Shown: positions 35,793 through 49,170, counted from the stretch's first letter. The stretch is 64,000 nt of DNA from Distichodus sexfasciatus (GCA_032718565.1 JAVGVS010000012.1:1800450-1864449); one strand, 5' to 3'. Notes: generated by a model from the sequence alone, not told the origin. Program-made: numbers and translations.

Positions 35793-36994
35793 CAGGTGAA
35801 ACTCGAAAAATTAGAATATCGTGCAAAAGTTTGTTTATTTCAGTATTTCAACTTAAAAGGTAAAACTAATATATGATATAGACTCATTACATGCAAAGCA
35901 AGATATTTCAAGCCTTTATTTGGTATCATTTTGATGATTATGGCTTACAGATTATGAAAACCCCAAATTCAAAAGTTCAGAAAATTAGAATATTACATGA
36001 AATCAATAAAAAAAGGATTTTGAATAGAGCAATGTCAGACCTCTGCTCTTCTGCATTGTTCGGTTGACTCTGGACTTAATAAAGCACAGTGGACCAACAC
36101 CAGCAGATGACATGGCTCCCCAGAACAACACAAACTGTGGAAACTTCACACTGGACTTCAAGTATCTTGGATTGTGTGCCTCTCCATTCTTCTTCTTCCA
36201 GACTCTGGGACCTTGGTTTCCAAATGAGACGCAAAATTTCCTCTCATCAGAAAAGAGGACTTTGGACCACTGAGCAACAGTCCAGTTCTTTTTTTCTTTA
36301 GCCCAGGTAAGACGTTGTTTGTTGTTCAGGAGTGGCTTGACAAGAGGAATACGACATTTGAAGCCCATGTCCAGGATCCGTCTGTGTGTGGTGGCTCTTG
36401 ATGCACTAACTCCAGCCTCCTCCTTGTGAAGGTCCCCCACACTTTTGAATGGCCTTTTCCTGACAATCCTCTCCACGCTGCGGTCATCCCTGCTGCTTGT
36501 GCACCTTTTTCTTCCACACTTTTCCCTTCCACTTAACTTTCTATTAATGTGCTTTGATATAACACTTTGAGAACATCCAACTTCTTTTGCAATTACCTTT
36601 TGAAGCTTTCCCTCCTTGTGGAGGGTGTCAATGATGGTGTTCTGCACAACTGTCAGGTCAGGTCCCATGATTGTGAATTCTACTGAACCAGACTGAGAGA
36701 CCATTTAAAGGCTCAGGAACCCTTTGCAGGTGTTTTGGATTAATTAGCTGATTAGAGTGACACTTTGAACCTACAATATTGAACCTTTTCACAATATTCT
36801 AATTTTCTGAGCTTTTGAATTTGGGGTTTTCATAATCTTTAAGCCATAATCATCAAAATTATACCAAATAAAGGCTTGAAATATCTCGCTTTGCATGTAA
36901 TGAGTCTATATCATATATTAGTTTCACCTTTTAAGTTGAATTACTGAAATAAATGAACTTTTGCACGATATTCTAATTTTTCGAGTTTCACCTG
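35793..36994 (-). pseudogene. Tc1-type transposon with 3' half of transposase deleted
   Basis: TA-flanked (35791-35792, 36995-36996), with about 200-base inverted repeats whose inner motif (cagaaaattagaatatt) repeats the outer one. The transposase on the minus strand is open from about 36668 (MGPDLTVVQ) to 36003. It carries two helix-turn-helix regions (VIAKEVGCSQSVISKHINRK and a second one around SASRATTHRRIL) and the first catalytic Asp in LFSDERKF. After VNRTM it runs into the opposite inverted repeat, so the second Asp and the Glu are gone: DNA-binding intact, catalysis lost. Confidence 0.9.
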
Positions 36995-36999
36995 TACAG

Positions 37000-39900
37000 T
37001 ATAAGGAAATTTTCACTTATTTGTGGTGTTGCTTGTGCCCTGGGGCAAAAAGACCTCCAAAGCCTTGTTTCCCATTTCCTGACCACACACAGGTCATAGT
37101 AGGGTGTAAGTACTGTTACTCATTGCTGTTCTAATGTTTAGATGCTGACAAAATTTGAAATCACTCTTATGTTAAGGTAGGTAAAGGCCACACAACATAG
37201 CATTAGTTGTATGTTTCCAAAATGGTTAAATGATAATCGTGACCTCATTTGTGTAACCGAAACATTCAAGCAAGGAACTCTGGCACTCCACACTATAATC
37301 TTTTAGAGATAAGTTATAGCAGTTTTTGTGGCAACTTCAATTTCCCTCCAAGTCCAGATGTAGAAACAAGAATATAAAGATTTTTTTAAAACTCATATCT
37401 GATCCCGAGTTGAGAACATGAGCGAAGAATAGGTTTGCTGAAACAGATGGTCTGTGTTTACAATGGTTTCACATCTCATAATTTGCGTCCACATGGTTTG
37501 CAGCGAGGCGATTTGCTTGCCTGTGCATCTTTAGCTCCGCACAACAGAAGGGAAGGCCCCAATATATGGGATTTGTGGGTCGAAACATTCCCGGCACGTG
37601 CAAGACCAATAAATTGCGGTTAGACGCTCAAGCGCGGTATTCATCTTCCTTTTAATACATCTGTAACTTTCAGAATAATGAGCCACATTCTGTCTTGGGC
37701 GTATTTTTCAATTCACACCAATGCTAAAACAGCTGGATGGCCATCTGTCAAACTGAACACTAAAACAAATCCATAAAACAATGAACAAATGATACCTGTG
37801 TGTCGGCTATATGGCTCGTAAGTGTTCTGAAGTTTGTGATAATCACTTTTGTTGCATTCAAGTGACTTATTTGCTTGCGTTGCAGCTATCTGTGTAGCTC
37901 TGACTGCAACAAGAACCTGAATAAAGGTGATTTTCCGTTTCCTCATGAGAGGTTTGCCCTTAACTGGCTTGGCAGGACTCTGCCATGCTTCCCTGTCTGT
38001 TGCGTAGGAGCTGCAGATTCCTTTCCTGCTGCTAATACCCAATTAGGGAGATGATTATTGATTTGGGTTCTAAAAGTTGACCTCTAATCTCCTCTCTCAC
38101 AGGAGGTGATCGATCGATTGGCTGCTGTAATGAGCGTTCCGGGTTGTTTACAGATCATATGCGCTGAAATTAAAGTTATCCCGCGTCTTCCTAGAGCCTA
38201 AACCAGAAGGACTGATGGGAAAAAATCTTTTTTTTGGTATAAATTGTTTTATTTCTGTCTTGACTTCTCCGTTTTTACCACCCAGGTGACTCAGGGCAAG
38301 GACACTCTTGAAAAACAGCCTTTTTATTTTTTAAGTACGACAAGGGAGGTATTGATAGGAAGTGTTATTAGGCCACCAGTCTGCCATAATGGCTGGCTGC
38401 TTTCACGGCTTGTTTTAAAAGTTGCATGACCTCCGCCGCCCCCTCGAGATAAAAAATGGAAGAAAGGAGGGGAAAAAAGATAAAAAGCGACCTAACTGCT
38501 ACCTGCTAAATGATAATGCTAATCAAGCTAGGTTGCTTTTCATATCCTTAGGGGTTTATTATGTGAGCGGTAATTAGGAGGAAAAAATGCCACCACTGGT
38601 CACAAACAGCGTTATCGTTGCTAATTACCCACTGAAGGCAGTTCTGCCTCCGTTATTTATTTTCACTCTGAGTACTTTATTGCCAGTAAGGGCCATCAAA
38701 AAAATTGTAATGCGCTAGGAGGGGAATAGCTTCTTGCCTGAGACATCAAGCAGTCCTGACCCCATCAAAGCTACCATGCTGTGTTTTTCTTCTCCCCATC
38801 TTCATCTTCTTCTCAGTCCGCACATTAGTGTGTGGTTTAAGGCGTGCGTAAAGGAATTTTGTGGTGTGAACATAAAATGTGAAGATGCATAAACTGATTT
38901 TTAGGAATATATAAAAATTGTAAATTTGATTGACCTTTAATTTTATATATAAAATACTTTGGTTAGTGGATTTCAAGTGAAGATTTGAAAAAATAATTAA
39001 TGTATCTTTAATTTTCTTTCTTTGTATGTTTAATACAGTTACCCAGAGACGGAATGGGAATCTCATTAAATCAAAGCACTAGTTTGGAGAGGTATATTTA
39101 ATACATAATTGAACATTTCAGCAGGATTTAACATTCAAATGTAACATTTAATTTAAAAAATATATAATAAATTGCATAAATTTGAATAAATCGAAATTAA
39201 TGCAAATTTCATTTGGTATTTGGGCACAACTTAAATTCTAACTAAAATATTAAACGTATAATTGAGTTAATTTCTCTGAAAAAAAAAACTTTAGTTCAAT
39301 TATCCAATACCTTGATTTATTTTTTGTTGATGAGTCCTTGAAATACATCCACATTCAAATACATTTAAGCTCAGAGTAACAATTTTTAGTAGTGTAAACA
39401 AGTTGATTCCAGTCTGATTTTATTTGGCATTTGAGCTCTAATGAATTCTTCCTAAAATGTAAGGCTTTTAAACTGAGAATATCACGGAAAAATGTCAACT
39501 AGTATATTTTATATCTTGATTCATTATTTGTTGATTTGTCCTTGAAGTTTAGTTGAATTTGTAAGAAGGTCATCACTACAATTGATTTTCAAGCAAAAAC
39601 AGGGTCAGTTAGAGTTTTCAAAAACACATGTACTTTAAAAAACAACAACAACAACAACAACAACAACATTAATGTCAGGTGACAGCGTTCGTCCCATCCA
39701 CCAACCACTGGTATCTCTTTGAAATTCTTAATAGCTCTACTAAACCCAAAAACCAACAACGGAGTGCAAGCATGAGAGAAGCGCAAACAAACTTCTCAGG
39801 CTCATTTGCAAAGCTGGGTTAAGCATATGTAAAGGAGATGCGTTGGGGGATTTCTTCGCAGGCTCGGAAACAAACACTTCCCCCCCTCGTTTGACAGGCG

Positions 39901-40401
39901 AGTGACAGCTATTGAAATGCAAACTGTCATTAACGAACACAACCCTCAGCGACACCTGCTTTAATCACGCCAACAAAGGCGCCGCCAGTGGCCGAGCGGC
40001 AGCCCCCACCGCTGCCTCTGATATTTAAATGAGGGGGAGGTGCTCCCTACCAAAACAACAACATCAAAAGAATGGCGAACTAGCGAGGAGGCAGGAGATC
40101 CACCCGTGCGTTCCTTTCCTTAGCGCCGCGCTAATCACCTTAATGCTCAAACAGAGTTAAGAGATCCTACGGCAAGGGAGGGAAAAGTTGGCAATGTCAC
40201 AGATTGCGTGAGCCTTGCTAGTCACATTTTACTGGGTGTTGCTCTGGATTGACGACATGGAAAGATGTTGAGGTGTATGATTAATGAACCCAGAGGTCAT
40301 TATCATGTTGGTTTTGGTGGGGTTGGGTGGTGATCATGAGATTTTGGGGTTTGAAACCAGGGAGAAGCTACAATCATTGGCTCTCTGAACAGGACCATTA
40401 G
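37000..40401. other. Gene desert with candidate conserved noncoding elements
   Basis: No gene. 37850-38720 and 39870-40240 stand out as repeat-free, GC-richer and carrying homeodomain-type TAATTA cores (gcggtaattaggagg at about 38567, gttgctaattaccc at about 38617). 39080-39600 is AT-rich, and 39644-39668 is an (ACA)n run. Regulatory function is inferred. Confidence 0.4.
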
Positions 40402-40612
40402 CATTTATTCATTCATTCATTGGTTATCCGAACCGCTTAATTCCAACTAGGGTCGCAGTGGAACGGAGCCTATGCCGGGAACTATGGGCACAAGCCGGGG
40501 ACACACAATCCTACTCACATTCACACCTCATGGGGCGAAGTTAGAGTCACCAATTAACCCATATTGCATGCTTTTGGACTGTGGGAGGAAACCGGAGCAC
40601 CCAGAGGTTTCT
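40402..40612 (-). mobile_element. SINE-A 3' part
   Basis: (attc)n tail, 'aaccgcttaattccaactagg', 'ggaacggagcctatgccggg', 'gcatgcttttggactgtggg'; the tRNA-like head is missing. Confidence 0.7.
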
Positions 40613-40902
40613 GTTCTTACCTAGGTACAAATCTTAAATAAGAAAACATTGATGAATCTTTGTGAAAACTGTGTAAGTGGATTTTCAAGAACAAATTTCT
40701 TCTTAAGAACAGCTGAGGAACGGTAGAGAATAAAGCTCACTGTCTCTGTATTTATGACATAAACTCAGCTCTGGGTAAGAATGTCTAATTTCTGATCAAT
40801 GGAAATGTATTTGGTTTGACCACAACTCTATCCTACCTTCAGCCCTACCAAAACCAAGCCCCTGAGCAAGACCCCAAATTAATGCCATATAAATGACTTC
40901 CA

Positions 40903-41076
40903 ATGGTGGTTAGGATACTCACCTCTGAACCAAGAGGTCATGGGTTCGAATCCTATCTTCAGCACTACCACCACTGGGTCCTTGAGCAAGACCCTTAACC
41001 CCAAGTTGCTCTCACATTGTCCCTGAAATTTGGAAATGGAAGTTGCTGTGGCTAAGAGCGTAAATCCAAATAACAG
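40903..41076 (+). mobile_element. SINE-C copy with tRNA-like head
   Basis: 'caatggtggttaggatactc' with B box 'gggttcgaatcc', 'tccttgagcaagacccttaa', 'ccccaagttgctctcac' and end 'gctgtggctaagagcgtaaa'. Confidence 0.65.
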
Positions 41077-44000
41077 GTGGTCTATTTTGGACAGTGCTGT
41101 CAGTGTGGAACCTATGTCTTTGTGTCTGGGTGGGTCGAAGCCACCATATGACATATTTTAGAGCTATTAGTCTAACAGAAGCCCATTCCTTTAAGCCATG
41201 AAACTCTGTTGCTCTGTTGACACCATCCCTCAAAGGAACAATCACTGGATCCTGACATCACTAACCCAACCCATATGCCTGAGTTAGGCTGTGCTCTCTT
41301 GGGACTAATGTAATTTCCCTGCACAGCCCAACCCTGCATGCCAGACACAGGTGGAGGATTAAGGCGACAGTAGGACTCCTGTAACTGTAATTATAAAACA
41401 TCTGCTTTGCACCTCTGAGGAAACAAATCAAAACTCCCCCAAAACAACTTAATCCTCTTTAATTATAAGAACATCATGACTGCTGTGTGGTGGAGGCCAT
41501 GGAGAGGTGGTGTAATTATCATCCTTTTGGAGTGCTTGGTGGGCTTGATAAGTTCTATTTTTGGTACTGACTTCTCCAAAACACCCTCATAATAATTTTT
41601 TAATCAGAAATGGCTTGAATTCAGTATTGCTAAAAGATTGCTTAATAATGGAGATGCACATATTAAATCTTTTTTTTGACCAATGATCTTTAATGAAAAA
41701 TGTGCCAAGTGTCTGTGGTGAAAAATATTATGTTTTCCAAACACATAATTGGTTATAATCACATTTCTTAAATAAAATTACTTGTTTTAGTGTAAATTGT
41801 GTAAGTTAAGATTTGTAAATAAGTAATATTCTAAATAATAAGTAAATAATTAATATAATATTTCTGTGCACCACTTAAACATTTTATTTCAATTGATTGC
41901 ACTGAAACAGCTATTTCCTGCCACTGGTTCTGTAATCATTGAGCCATTTTATGTGAATGCTGTAGTTCTAGGCACCATAATAGTCCATAAACATTTTTAC
42001 AAGCCTTTCAGGGTATTTAGGGCAAAATATTATATCTAACTATATAACTTGGAGTCAATTAAAACCCTCAAATATATGCAGCCTCAAGGTTTTTGGTTAT
42101 TGCACCATGAAATTTGAGTTGTTCTGTTGCCAAGACTTTTGAATAGAATTAATTGTGGATGTGTAATATCAGTTGTTACATGTGTTTTTATTATAGAAAT
42201 TAACATTGTTTCAACAATGAATGTGTTTCCAACTGCTATGTTTACTAGTGTTGCTGTCCATGGTGCTGAGGTTTTATGTCAACCCCTCAGAATCCCTTTT
42301 ACTTACAGAAACCACAGACATACAGTCAGAACCACAAGACTTTGAACTTAAAGGACAGTATATTTATTCTTCTGTATGTGAAATTATTTCTGAGTAAATC
42401 CATGCACAAAAACTGAAGTAACTGCAGAAAAAGGCATTAATTACATTATTCACTATGTAAACACTTGAGTTAGTGCTTGTGACTCTCCTGGAACGCTATC
42501 GTGAACAAAAATGTAGTTCCCTTCCAGAAAGGCCAAAAGTAGCTCATTTTATAGGACAAAATGAGTCCAAATCGGCTCAAAATTACCCCAAACTTTAGCA
42601 TTTCTTCACTTTCAATTGATCAAAAAATACTTTTTTCCATTTTATTATGTTAGTGAGTAATCAATAGGGAATAAAGTAAATATAGAAAAATGCAATGTTT
42701 GTTATCAAATAATTTTATTCTGTATCTAGATGGATACCAAATGGATAAAGAAGTGTTTTCTCCTGACAATAATCTTCACAGGACTAAGCCATAGAATGTC
42801 TCTGGAAAATATCTCAGTAAAACAATGAAAGAGTAAGTTTGGTCTTTAGGAGTGTTCTGCCACTGTGGTTTGATGTGATCAGTTTGGATAACTGCTTCCA
42901 GTGAAGCCATTTCCTCATTATAGATATGTAAGAGAGAAATATTATATAAACATGTTTAATGTTGCTTAGGCTTAGAACGTTCCGCTTATTTGTCATGTGC
43001 ATTGGCCTGGTCTCAGTCTCAACTCGGTCTCGGCTTTTCAGATTCTTGGTCTTGTCTTGGTCTTGACACACTCGGTTTAGGTGGTCTTGATCCCAACTAT
43101 ACAAGAGGAGGCAGTTTTTGTACCTAGTACAGCTAGGAAATTTCATGGAACACTTCACAAACCACCTGATGGGACGAAATGAAATAAATAAGTAAATACT
43201 AAATTTTTCTTTCTCTTAAACCATCCATTAAATCCCACACTTTGTGAGTTTGCCTGCTTGAGCGAAATCGATTTCCTGCAGCATTTACATTGCCGTGTTG
43301 CTCTCAATCCGGGTGCATTAACATGAAGATTTAGGTCCAAACACCGCTAAGGCCTCTTGGAAGACGCCTGACCTGCTTAGAGCATTCCCTCATGCTGGCA
43401 CTTGGCTCAGTCAACCCTGTCATTTCATCAGATGAGGATTTTTCTGGATTTTCCTCACCGAGGATGTAGCGAAATCCCCAAATCCCTGTACAAGACGATC
43501 CCAATGACATTTAAGGGAGGATCCAGAAATACATGGAAGTAGAAGAGCCAGCCAAAGAGACTACAGAAAGTCGTTGCTGGAGAAAGCAGGAACATCCGAT
43601 GTGAAGCTCCTCTTTTCCTGGAAAGCAGTAATGCGATAACAAGTGACTTCTAATAGAACATGAAAACTTTGAATGGGCAAAGATTTTCTTTTTTAAAGTT
43701 CCATTTTCGAGACCATAACACATTAGGGGTCAATTATGTAGTGGATTATGCTGCAACCAGTATAAATAGTGAAACACTGACAGTGGTTATGGCAAAACGC
43801 TGAGAAATTAATTTATTTTTCTTTGACCTAAAAATGATCCTTGCATTCCCTGTGTAGAGGTTGTATGTTCTTTCCCTTGCCTTTTTCCCAACAGTCTTTT
43901 CACTAGGGATTTTCAATCTCAAACTACACTCACTGTCTTTATAGACATCTTGTCTTCAGTTTTTGCTCAAGTGAGCCTTGACCCACAGTGAAAGAAAAAG

Positions 44001-44994
44001 GCAAAAACTTGTCAAAAAAGGCAAAGACTCTCTGCTATTGTGCGTGTTCAGAAAGTGCTATATGAGCAAAGGTGGAGGAGGTTTCTGTGTGTGCTCACGT
44101 GTTAAAAGTGCTGAGAAGTGGATATTTCGACTTGGCCAAGGGCACATCGTGTATATGGTAATAGAAATGTTTGGTCAAATGAATGCTAAGTCGCAGGGAG
44201 ATGCTTCAGGGTCCTTTAAAGCATCGTACAGACGCCTTCCGACTGCATCAGTATTCACGTGGGTTCGAGGTGAAAAGAGTCAGAGGTGTATAGACTACGA
44301 GCTCCAACGCCTGACTGACACCACAGCCTGACAACAGCAGGGAAATGGGGCGGTGGGAGGAACAGAGCTTCAAAGCTTCCGCCAGCCAAGACGCATGCCA
44401 GGGTGGCACTTAAAGACAGCTGCCCATGAAATATGGAAAGTTTATTCCTGCACAGAAAGATGCTGCACAAAATCAAACTTTACCTGCCTTCCTGGTCAAA
44501 AAAAGTTCAAAGGACTGAAACTTTAAACTTACAACTACATTTAGGACATCTAAGGTAGGACTCGTTTTTGGAGGCAGCAGTTATAAATGATCAGTTTATG
44601 TTTGCCATCGTTACAAAGAGTTGATTGCAACTCATTTACTGTAACCTTGATGAAATATTACTGGTATGCACTATGCAGGAATTAAACACCACTCACACTA
44701 TGAAATGGCAGATTAGAAATAAACATTAGTTGAGTTATTCAAGATTTATTTGTCACTTACATAGTGTGAAAAATGCAACCAAATTCATTCCTAAGACTAT
44801 GCAAATTACCAAACATAAAATATGGAAAGTGAATTCCTGCACGAAAAGATTGCATATCTGTATGTATATGCTTGATATGAGAACCACCCTAGACTGCTAA
44901 AATCAATTACTTAAAAAGGCTGTTAACTCAAATAGTTAGAAAACTGTGATTTGTTTGATTTTGAGACCTAAAGACTACAGTCAATAGATGTTTT
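41077..44994. other. Gene-free stretch
   Basis: Unique, mostly AT-rich. A GGTCTTGG/GGTCTC-rich block lies at about 43000-43100, a short minisatellite-like repeat. 43360-44480 is GC-richer with open frames that resemble no known protein. No gene, RNA or complete element recognised. Confidence 0.45.
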
Positions 44995-45230
44995 GGGGCA
45001 GCTGGCAGCTTAACGATTGGGAGTCCGCCCTGTGACCCAAAGATTGCCAGTTCGAGTTCTGGACTGGTAAAGGTACTACTGAGGTAGTCATAAGCAAAGT
45101 ACCATCCCCAAGCACTGCTCCGTGTCAGCCTCCCACTGCTCCTTCACGGATGGGTCACATGCAGAGGCCACATTTTGTTGTGTTACAATGTGTGCTGTGG
45201 TGTGTTCACAGTGGCAAATAATCACTCGTG
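44995..45230 (+). mobile_element. SINE-B copy
   Basis: Head 'gcagctggcagcttaacgat' with B box 'agttcgagttctgg', 'aaggtactactgagg', 'gatgggtcacatgcagagg' and end 'ggcaaataatcactc'. Confidence 0.7.
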
Positions 45231-46300
45231 ATATTCATGCTACTATTCCCTCTAAGCTGGTGTAAAGTGATTATCAATCAAATTGAACTAAAGAATGATT
45301 TATAGGCCTTCCTACATTTATACTAAAACACCGTACTATGTAGTGAGCTGTAACATCTAAAGTAAAAAAAAAATCCACCCTTCATATGAAGAAATGAGCC
45401 CAAAAATAGATATCTCATGCTTTGACATTTAAACTAAGTCTCAACCTGACTTCAACTTAAAAAGGATAAATCATCACACAGTGAGAGCAGTTGAGAAATT
45501 TTTCTTCTTTGTTAAATCACTGATGCATTGTGTACTAGCCTTGTCTAGCAGTGTAACACGGGCAGACACTTTAAATATAGCATGCATTTTTAATTTGTCT
45601 GGAGCTCCACCTGGCTATATGCCTCCACCTATTTTTGTCAGCAAAGCCCTCTCTCTGCCTCCCTCTCTCTCTCTCTCTTTCTCTCTCTCACAGTGTCTCA
45701 TTCCGTCCTTGTCTGTTTGATCTTGGCCTAGCAGTGCACACTGTGAGAGAGTTATTAAAATTAATTTAGCCGCCTTGCTTCAGAGGAGGGATGACACGTC
45801 TGTTTTGATTGAGCAGCTGTGTCAGTTACATTTATAATCTTCGCCAAAGTAAATGGACAAGCTGGCGTCCATCCCAAAAAGTACACATGGTGCAGATAAA
45901 GAACTAAATAAGGGTCCTTCTTCCTGTTAGCCTTTTTGCATTTTTCACTGACCAAAATCTTGCTTTCAATCAGTTTCCCAAGGTGGCTTTCAAGAAACAT
46001 ATTTTAAACATGGAGTTGAAGAAAATGTGGCCCTTAGATGATCTATCAAACTGTCCTGGAAATCAGACTTGATCTCCAAATTTGATCCAACTTTGCTTGT
46101 CAGGAGACCAGTGACATACTCTGAGAAAGAATTATTAGAATTGACTTGACTGAGTATTCAAATTTAAACTTAGGTAAATTAGGTTTTGACGCAACAATCC
46201 ACTTAAATGTTACAACATTGGAGCTAATAAAGCCACCAGATTGGTTGGCAATGGCAAACAACGCCAGAACGCAATCAGTAGGCTAACTATTTTTTCATAC
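45231..46300. other. Intergenic; (TC)n run
   Basis: No gene. Polypyrimidine/TC microsatellite at about 45648-45690 and otherwise unique sequence. Confidence 0.5.
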
Positions 46301-46309
46301 AAGATTTTG

Positions 46310-46487
46310 AGGAAATTGTGTTCATAAAGTGTAATGATTAATGGCATAAATTGTAGAAATGTAGTGGAGTAGAAAGTACAGATAATTGCTGCAAAATGTA
46401 ATGGAGTAAAATAAAAAGTATGCATTATTATTTTTACTTAAGTAAAGTACAGATACGTAGAGATTCTGTCTGTGCATAAACTGTCCA

Positions 46488-46518
<31 letters not shown>

Positions 46519-47342
46519 GCCATGTATTTATTGCAGTGGGGACCTTTTGTCCCCTAAAATCACTTTTATCTGTTTTTTTGGGCTTTGTGGGGACATTTGA
46601 GAGGTCCCCATGAGGAAAAATTACTTTATAGAAAATGTGCTTGTTTTATTTGAGAAACTAAAAGAGGTAAAAGATGTGCTTTTGGTTACTGAGGTTAAGG
46701 TTAGGGTTAGGATTAGGTGTAAAATTATTAAAAAGTCTGCTAAATACTGTAAATGTAAATGTACTTTAGTCATTATAGGAGTCTATTGAAAGACCTCACA
46801 AAGATAGTAACATATAGACTGTGTGTGTGTGTATGTGTGTGCGTGCCTGTGTGCGTGTGTGTCTGTCTGTGTGTGCGTGTGTGTCTGTCTGTCTGTATAT
46901 GTGGGTGCGTGAGCTTCTGTTTGTCTGCGTGTGTATGTGTGTGCGTGTGCGTCTGTCTGTCTGTGTGTGTATGTGCGTGTGTGTCTGTGTGTGTCCGTGT
47001 ATGTATGTACGTGTGTGTGTATCTCTGTGTGTGCCCGCGCATGTTTCGTGTGTGGTAATGTGACTGCCAAGCTCTGTTTGATTGGTGGAATGATCATTTA
47101 TGAGGAATTTTCTGACAAAACAAACAGATCTTGCATTGGATAACAGATGAATAAAAATAAAAGTAGCGAGCGGAATGTCGCTCAATGTAACGGAGTAAGA
47201 GTAGCGTTATTTCTTCACAAATATACTCAAGTGAAAGTAAAAAGTATGTTGTATAAAAACTACTCTTATAAGTACAGTTTATCCAAAAAGTTACTCAAGT
47301 AAATGTAATGGAGTAAGTGTAGCGTGTTACTACCCACCTCTG
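46310..47342. mobile_element. Fragmented hAT-like element with inserted repeat and TG microsatellite
   Basis: Outer parts (about 46310-46470 and 47150-47342) share 'atgtaatggagtaaaataaa' and 'agtaaatgtaatggagtaag' type sequence and end TACCCACCTCTG, like the CAGAGGTGGG family. Between them lie a fish repeat with 'ttgtggggacatttgagagg' and 'gttaaggttagggttagg', and a long TG/TCTG microsatellite. Confidence 0.55.
46817..47035. repeat. (TG)n/(TCTG)n microsatellite
   Basis: About 220 bases of interrupted tgtg with tctg and gtgcg units; it yields spurious Cys/Val or Thr/His open frames on the two strands. Confidence 0.95.
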
Positions 47343-47949
47343 AGTATAATAAGACATATAAATAATAAATATTTGATATAATGTATTCCTTGTACATTAG
47401 TAATTCATTTTACACATAATTTTACCTTATTTTTGGTAATACATTAATTTAAGCAACAACAAAAAAATCGGAGGAGCCACTTGGGAACTGAAAGAGCCAA
47501 CTCTTTTTAGTAAGCTGAGCCATAAGAACCCACTCTCTTAAAAGACAATCCTCATCACTAATATCTGCAGCAAGAACACTTCTCATTGGTCACTAAAAGC
47601 ATTTTCTTTTATCTCACTGCTCACTTTCATGCTATGAAAATGCGCAACTGGTCCAGTAGAGAGGAAGGTGCTGGAAAAACCAAAAGTTAATCAGGTGAGA
47701 CTGAAGATATATTTTTCCTTTTATATTCGGGATCTATCATGAATGTCTCAAAGATCTACTGGTCGATCGCAATCTACAGATTGGTGACCCCTGATCTAAC
47801 TAATAAAAAATATATAGTAAAATATGTTTCCTAAAATAGACATTCCACTACAAACAGTAACTGTAGACGTGTGAAAGTTGCAAAATAAAATCTTGAATTT
47901 TAGGATATGTGGCGGTGGTCTAGTGGTCGGATACACTCAACCCCAAATT

Positions 47950-48905
47950 GCATTGAAAGTAAGTGATTATTTGTCATTGTGAACAGTGTTGGGAAAGCAA
48001 CTCTGGAAATGTAATGTGTTACAATTACAAGTTACCGTATCTAAAATGTAATAGTAGTGTAACTATTTCCATTACTTGTAACTAATTACATTTGATTACT
48101 TTTGGATTAAATTTCTACATTTTGAATAAATTTTCTCAACTGTCAACCACTTTCAGTTTTTGAAACCTGGTTAATCTTACAGCATTACTCAACACTGACT
48201 GCTGTCAAAATCCTTTTAAACTCCCTCAACACAGCCACAGCTGTGTCTGACTTCAGCACCTCAACACCGCTTTACTGTGAGATCATGCTGATCTTTGAAT
48301 ACGTATGCCTGCTAATTCAAATATTTGACATTCAACATTTGGTGAACATCACTGAATAAGCATTTGTCTATTCGTGTGGGATTGATTGTGCATATAGCGT
48401 CTGCTCACTACAGCTCATTTTATTTTCTGCAATGGGCTAGGCCTACATTGTAGTTCCTACCTGGCATTGCAGGCCTCCTGCAGCTCAGACCGCTTGTAGG
48501 CTGTAGATCCAGCAGCAAGTGGGTGTTGCAAATTCAAATATGATAAAACAACCAATTAGACATATCGGAATAGTATCAGACTTTCAGCTGTAAATGGAGG
48601 ATGTTGTGCACAAGAAAAAATTGCAAAACAATAATATTATTAAACATATAACTAATGTTTCTGCAGAAGATATTGAGATGTAACTGAAATTGTAATCCAG
48701 AATATTTCCTGAAAGTAACTGTAATTTAATTACACATTTTTTCAAAGTAATGTAACTGATTACTGTTACTTTTATTTTGTAATTAAATTACATAATTTTG
48801 TTACATTTAACTCATTACTCCCCAAGACTGATTGTGAACACCACAGCACAGCTCACAGTGCACCACAACCAAATGTGACCTTTGCATTTGATCCAATGTA
48901 GCAAA
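47950..48905 (-). mobile_element. SINE-B copy split by a hAT insertion
   Basis: 'gtaagtgattatttgtcatt' stops at 47983, and the copy resumes at 48831 with 'gtgaacaccacagcacagct' and 'gtgacctttgcatttgatcc', ending near 48895-48905. Confidence 0.75.
47984..48830. mobile_element. hAT-type nonautonomous element, 847 bp, exact TSD, nested in SINE-B
   Basis: Left end CAGTGTTGGGAAAGCAAC, right end TCATTACTCCCCAAGACTG, with ATTGTGAA duplicated exactly at 47976-47983 and 48831-48838. No open frame; inner sequence repeats 'taactgtaattacat' type motifs. Confidence 0.88.
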
Positions 48906-49047
48906 GTAAAATACTTGGGTCAAAATGTACTTGAGTAAAAGTAAAATTACCTATTTCAAAAACTACTTAAAAAATTACAAATTACTCACAAAAACTACTC
49001 AATTACAGTAACATGAGTAAATGTAATTCATTACTTTCCACCTCTGG
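48897..49047. mobile_element. hAT-like terminal fragment
   Basis: 'gtacttgagtaaaagtaaaa' and the end 'cattactttccacctctg' match the CAGAGGTGG family end. Only one end is present. Confidence 0.5.
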
Positions 49048-49068
49048 TAACTATACACATGAAAGTCA

Positions 49069-49170
49069 AAGTGGTGGTGGTATAGTTGTTCGATACCCTC
49101 TACCCCAAATTGCTCCAGGGGTCTGTCCTTGAAATAAGGAAATGCATGGATTTTTTTGCTAAATGTAAAA
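49069..49170 (+). mobile_element. SINE-C fragment
   Basis: 'tggtggtggtatagttgttc', 'ccaaattgctccaggggtc' and 'tttgctaaatgtaaaa' tail. Confidence 0.5.

Noticed and set aside
36064..36301. Plus-strand open frames antisense to the Tc1 transposase
   Set aside because: They are shadow frames of the minus-strand transposase.
43978..44331. 117-codon open frame as a gene
   Set aside because: No domain, no splice or promoter context, composition like flanking noncoding DNA.
46773..47185. Open frames on both strands full of Thr-His or Cys-Val repeats
   Set aside because: They are translations of the (TG)n/(TCTG)n microsatellite in every frame, not a protein.
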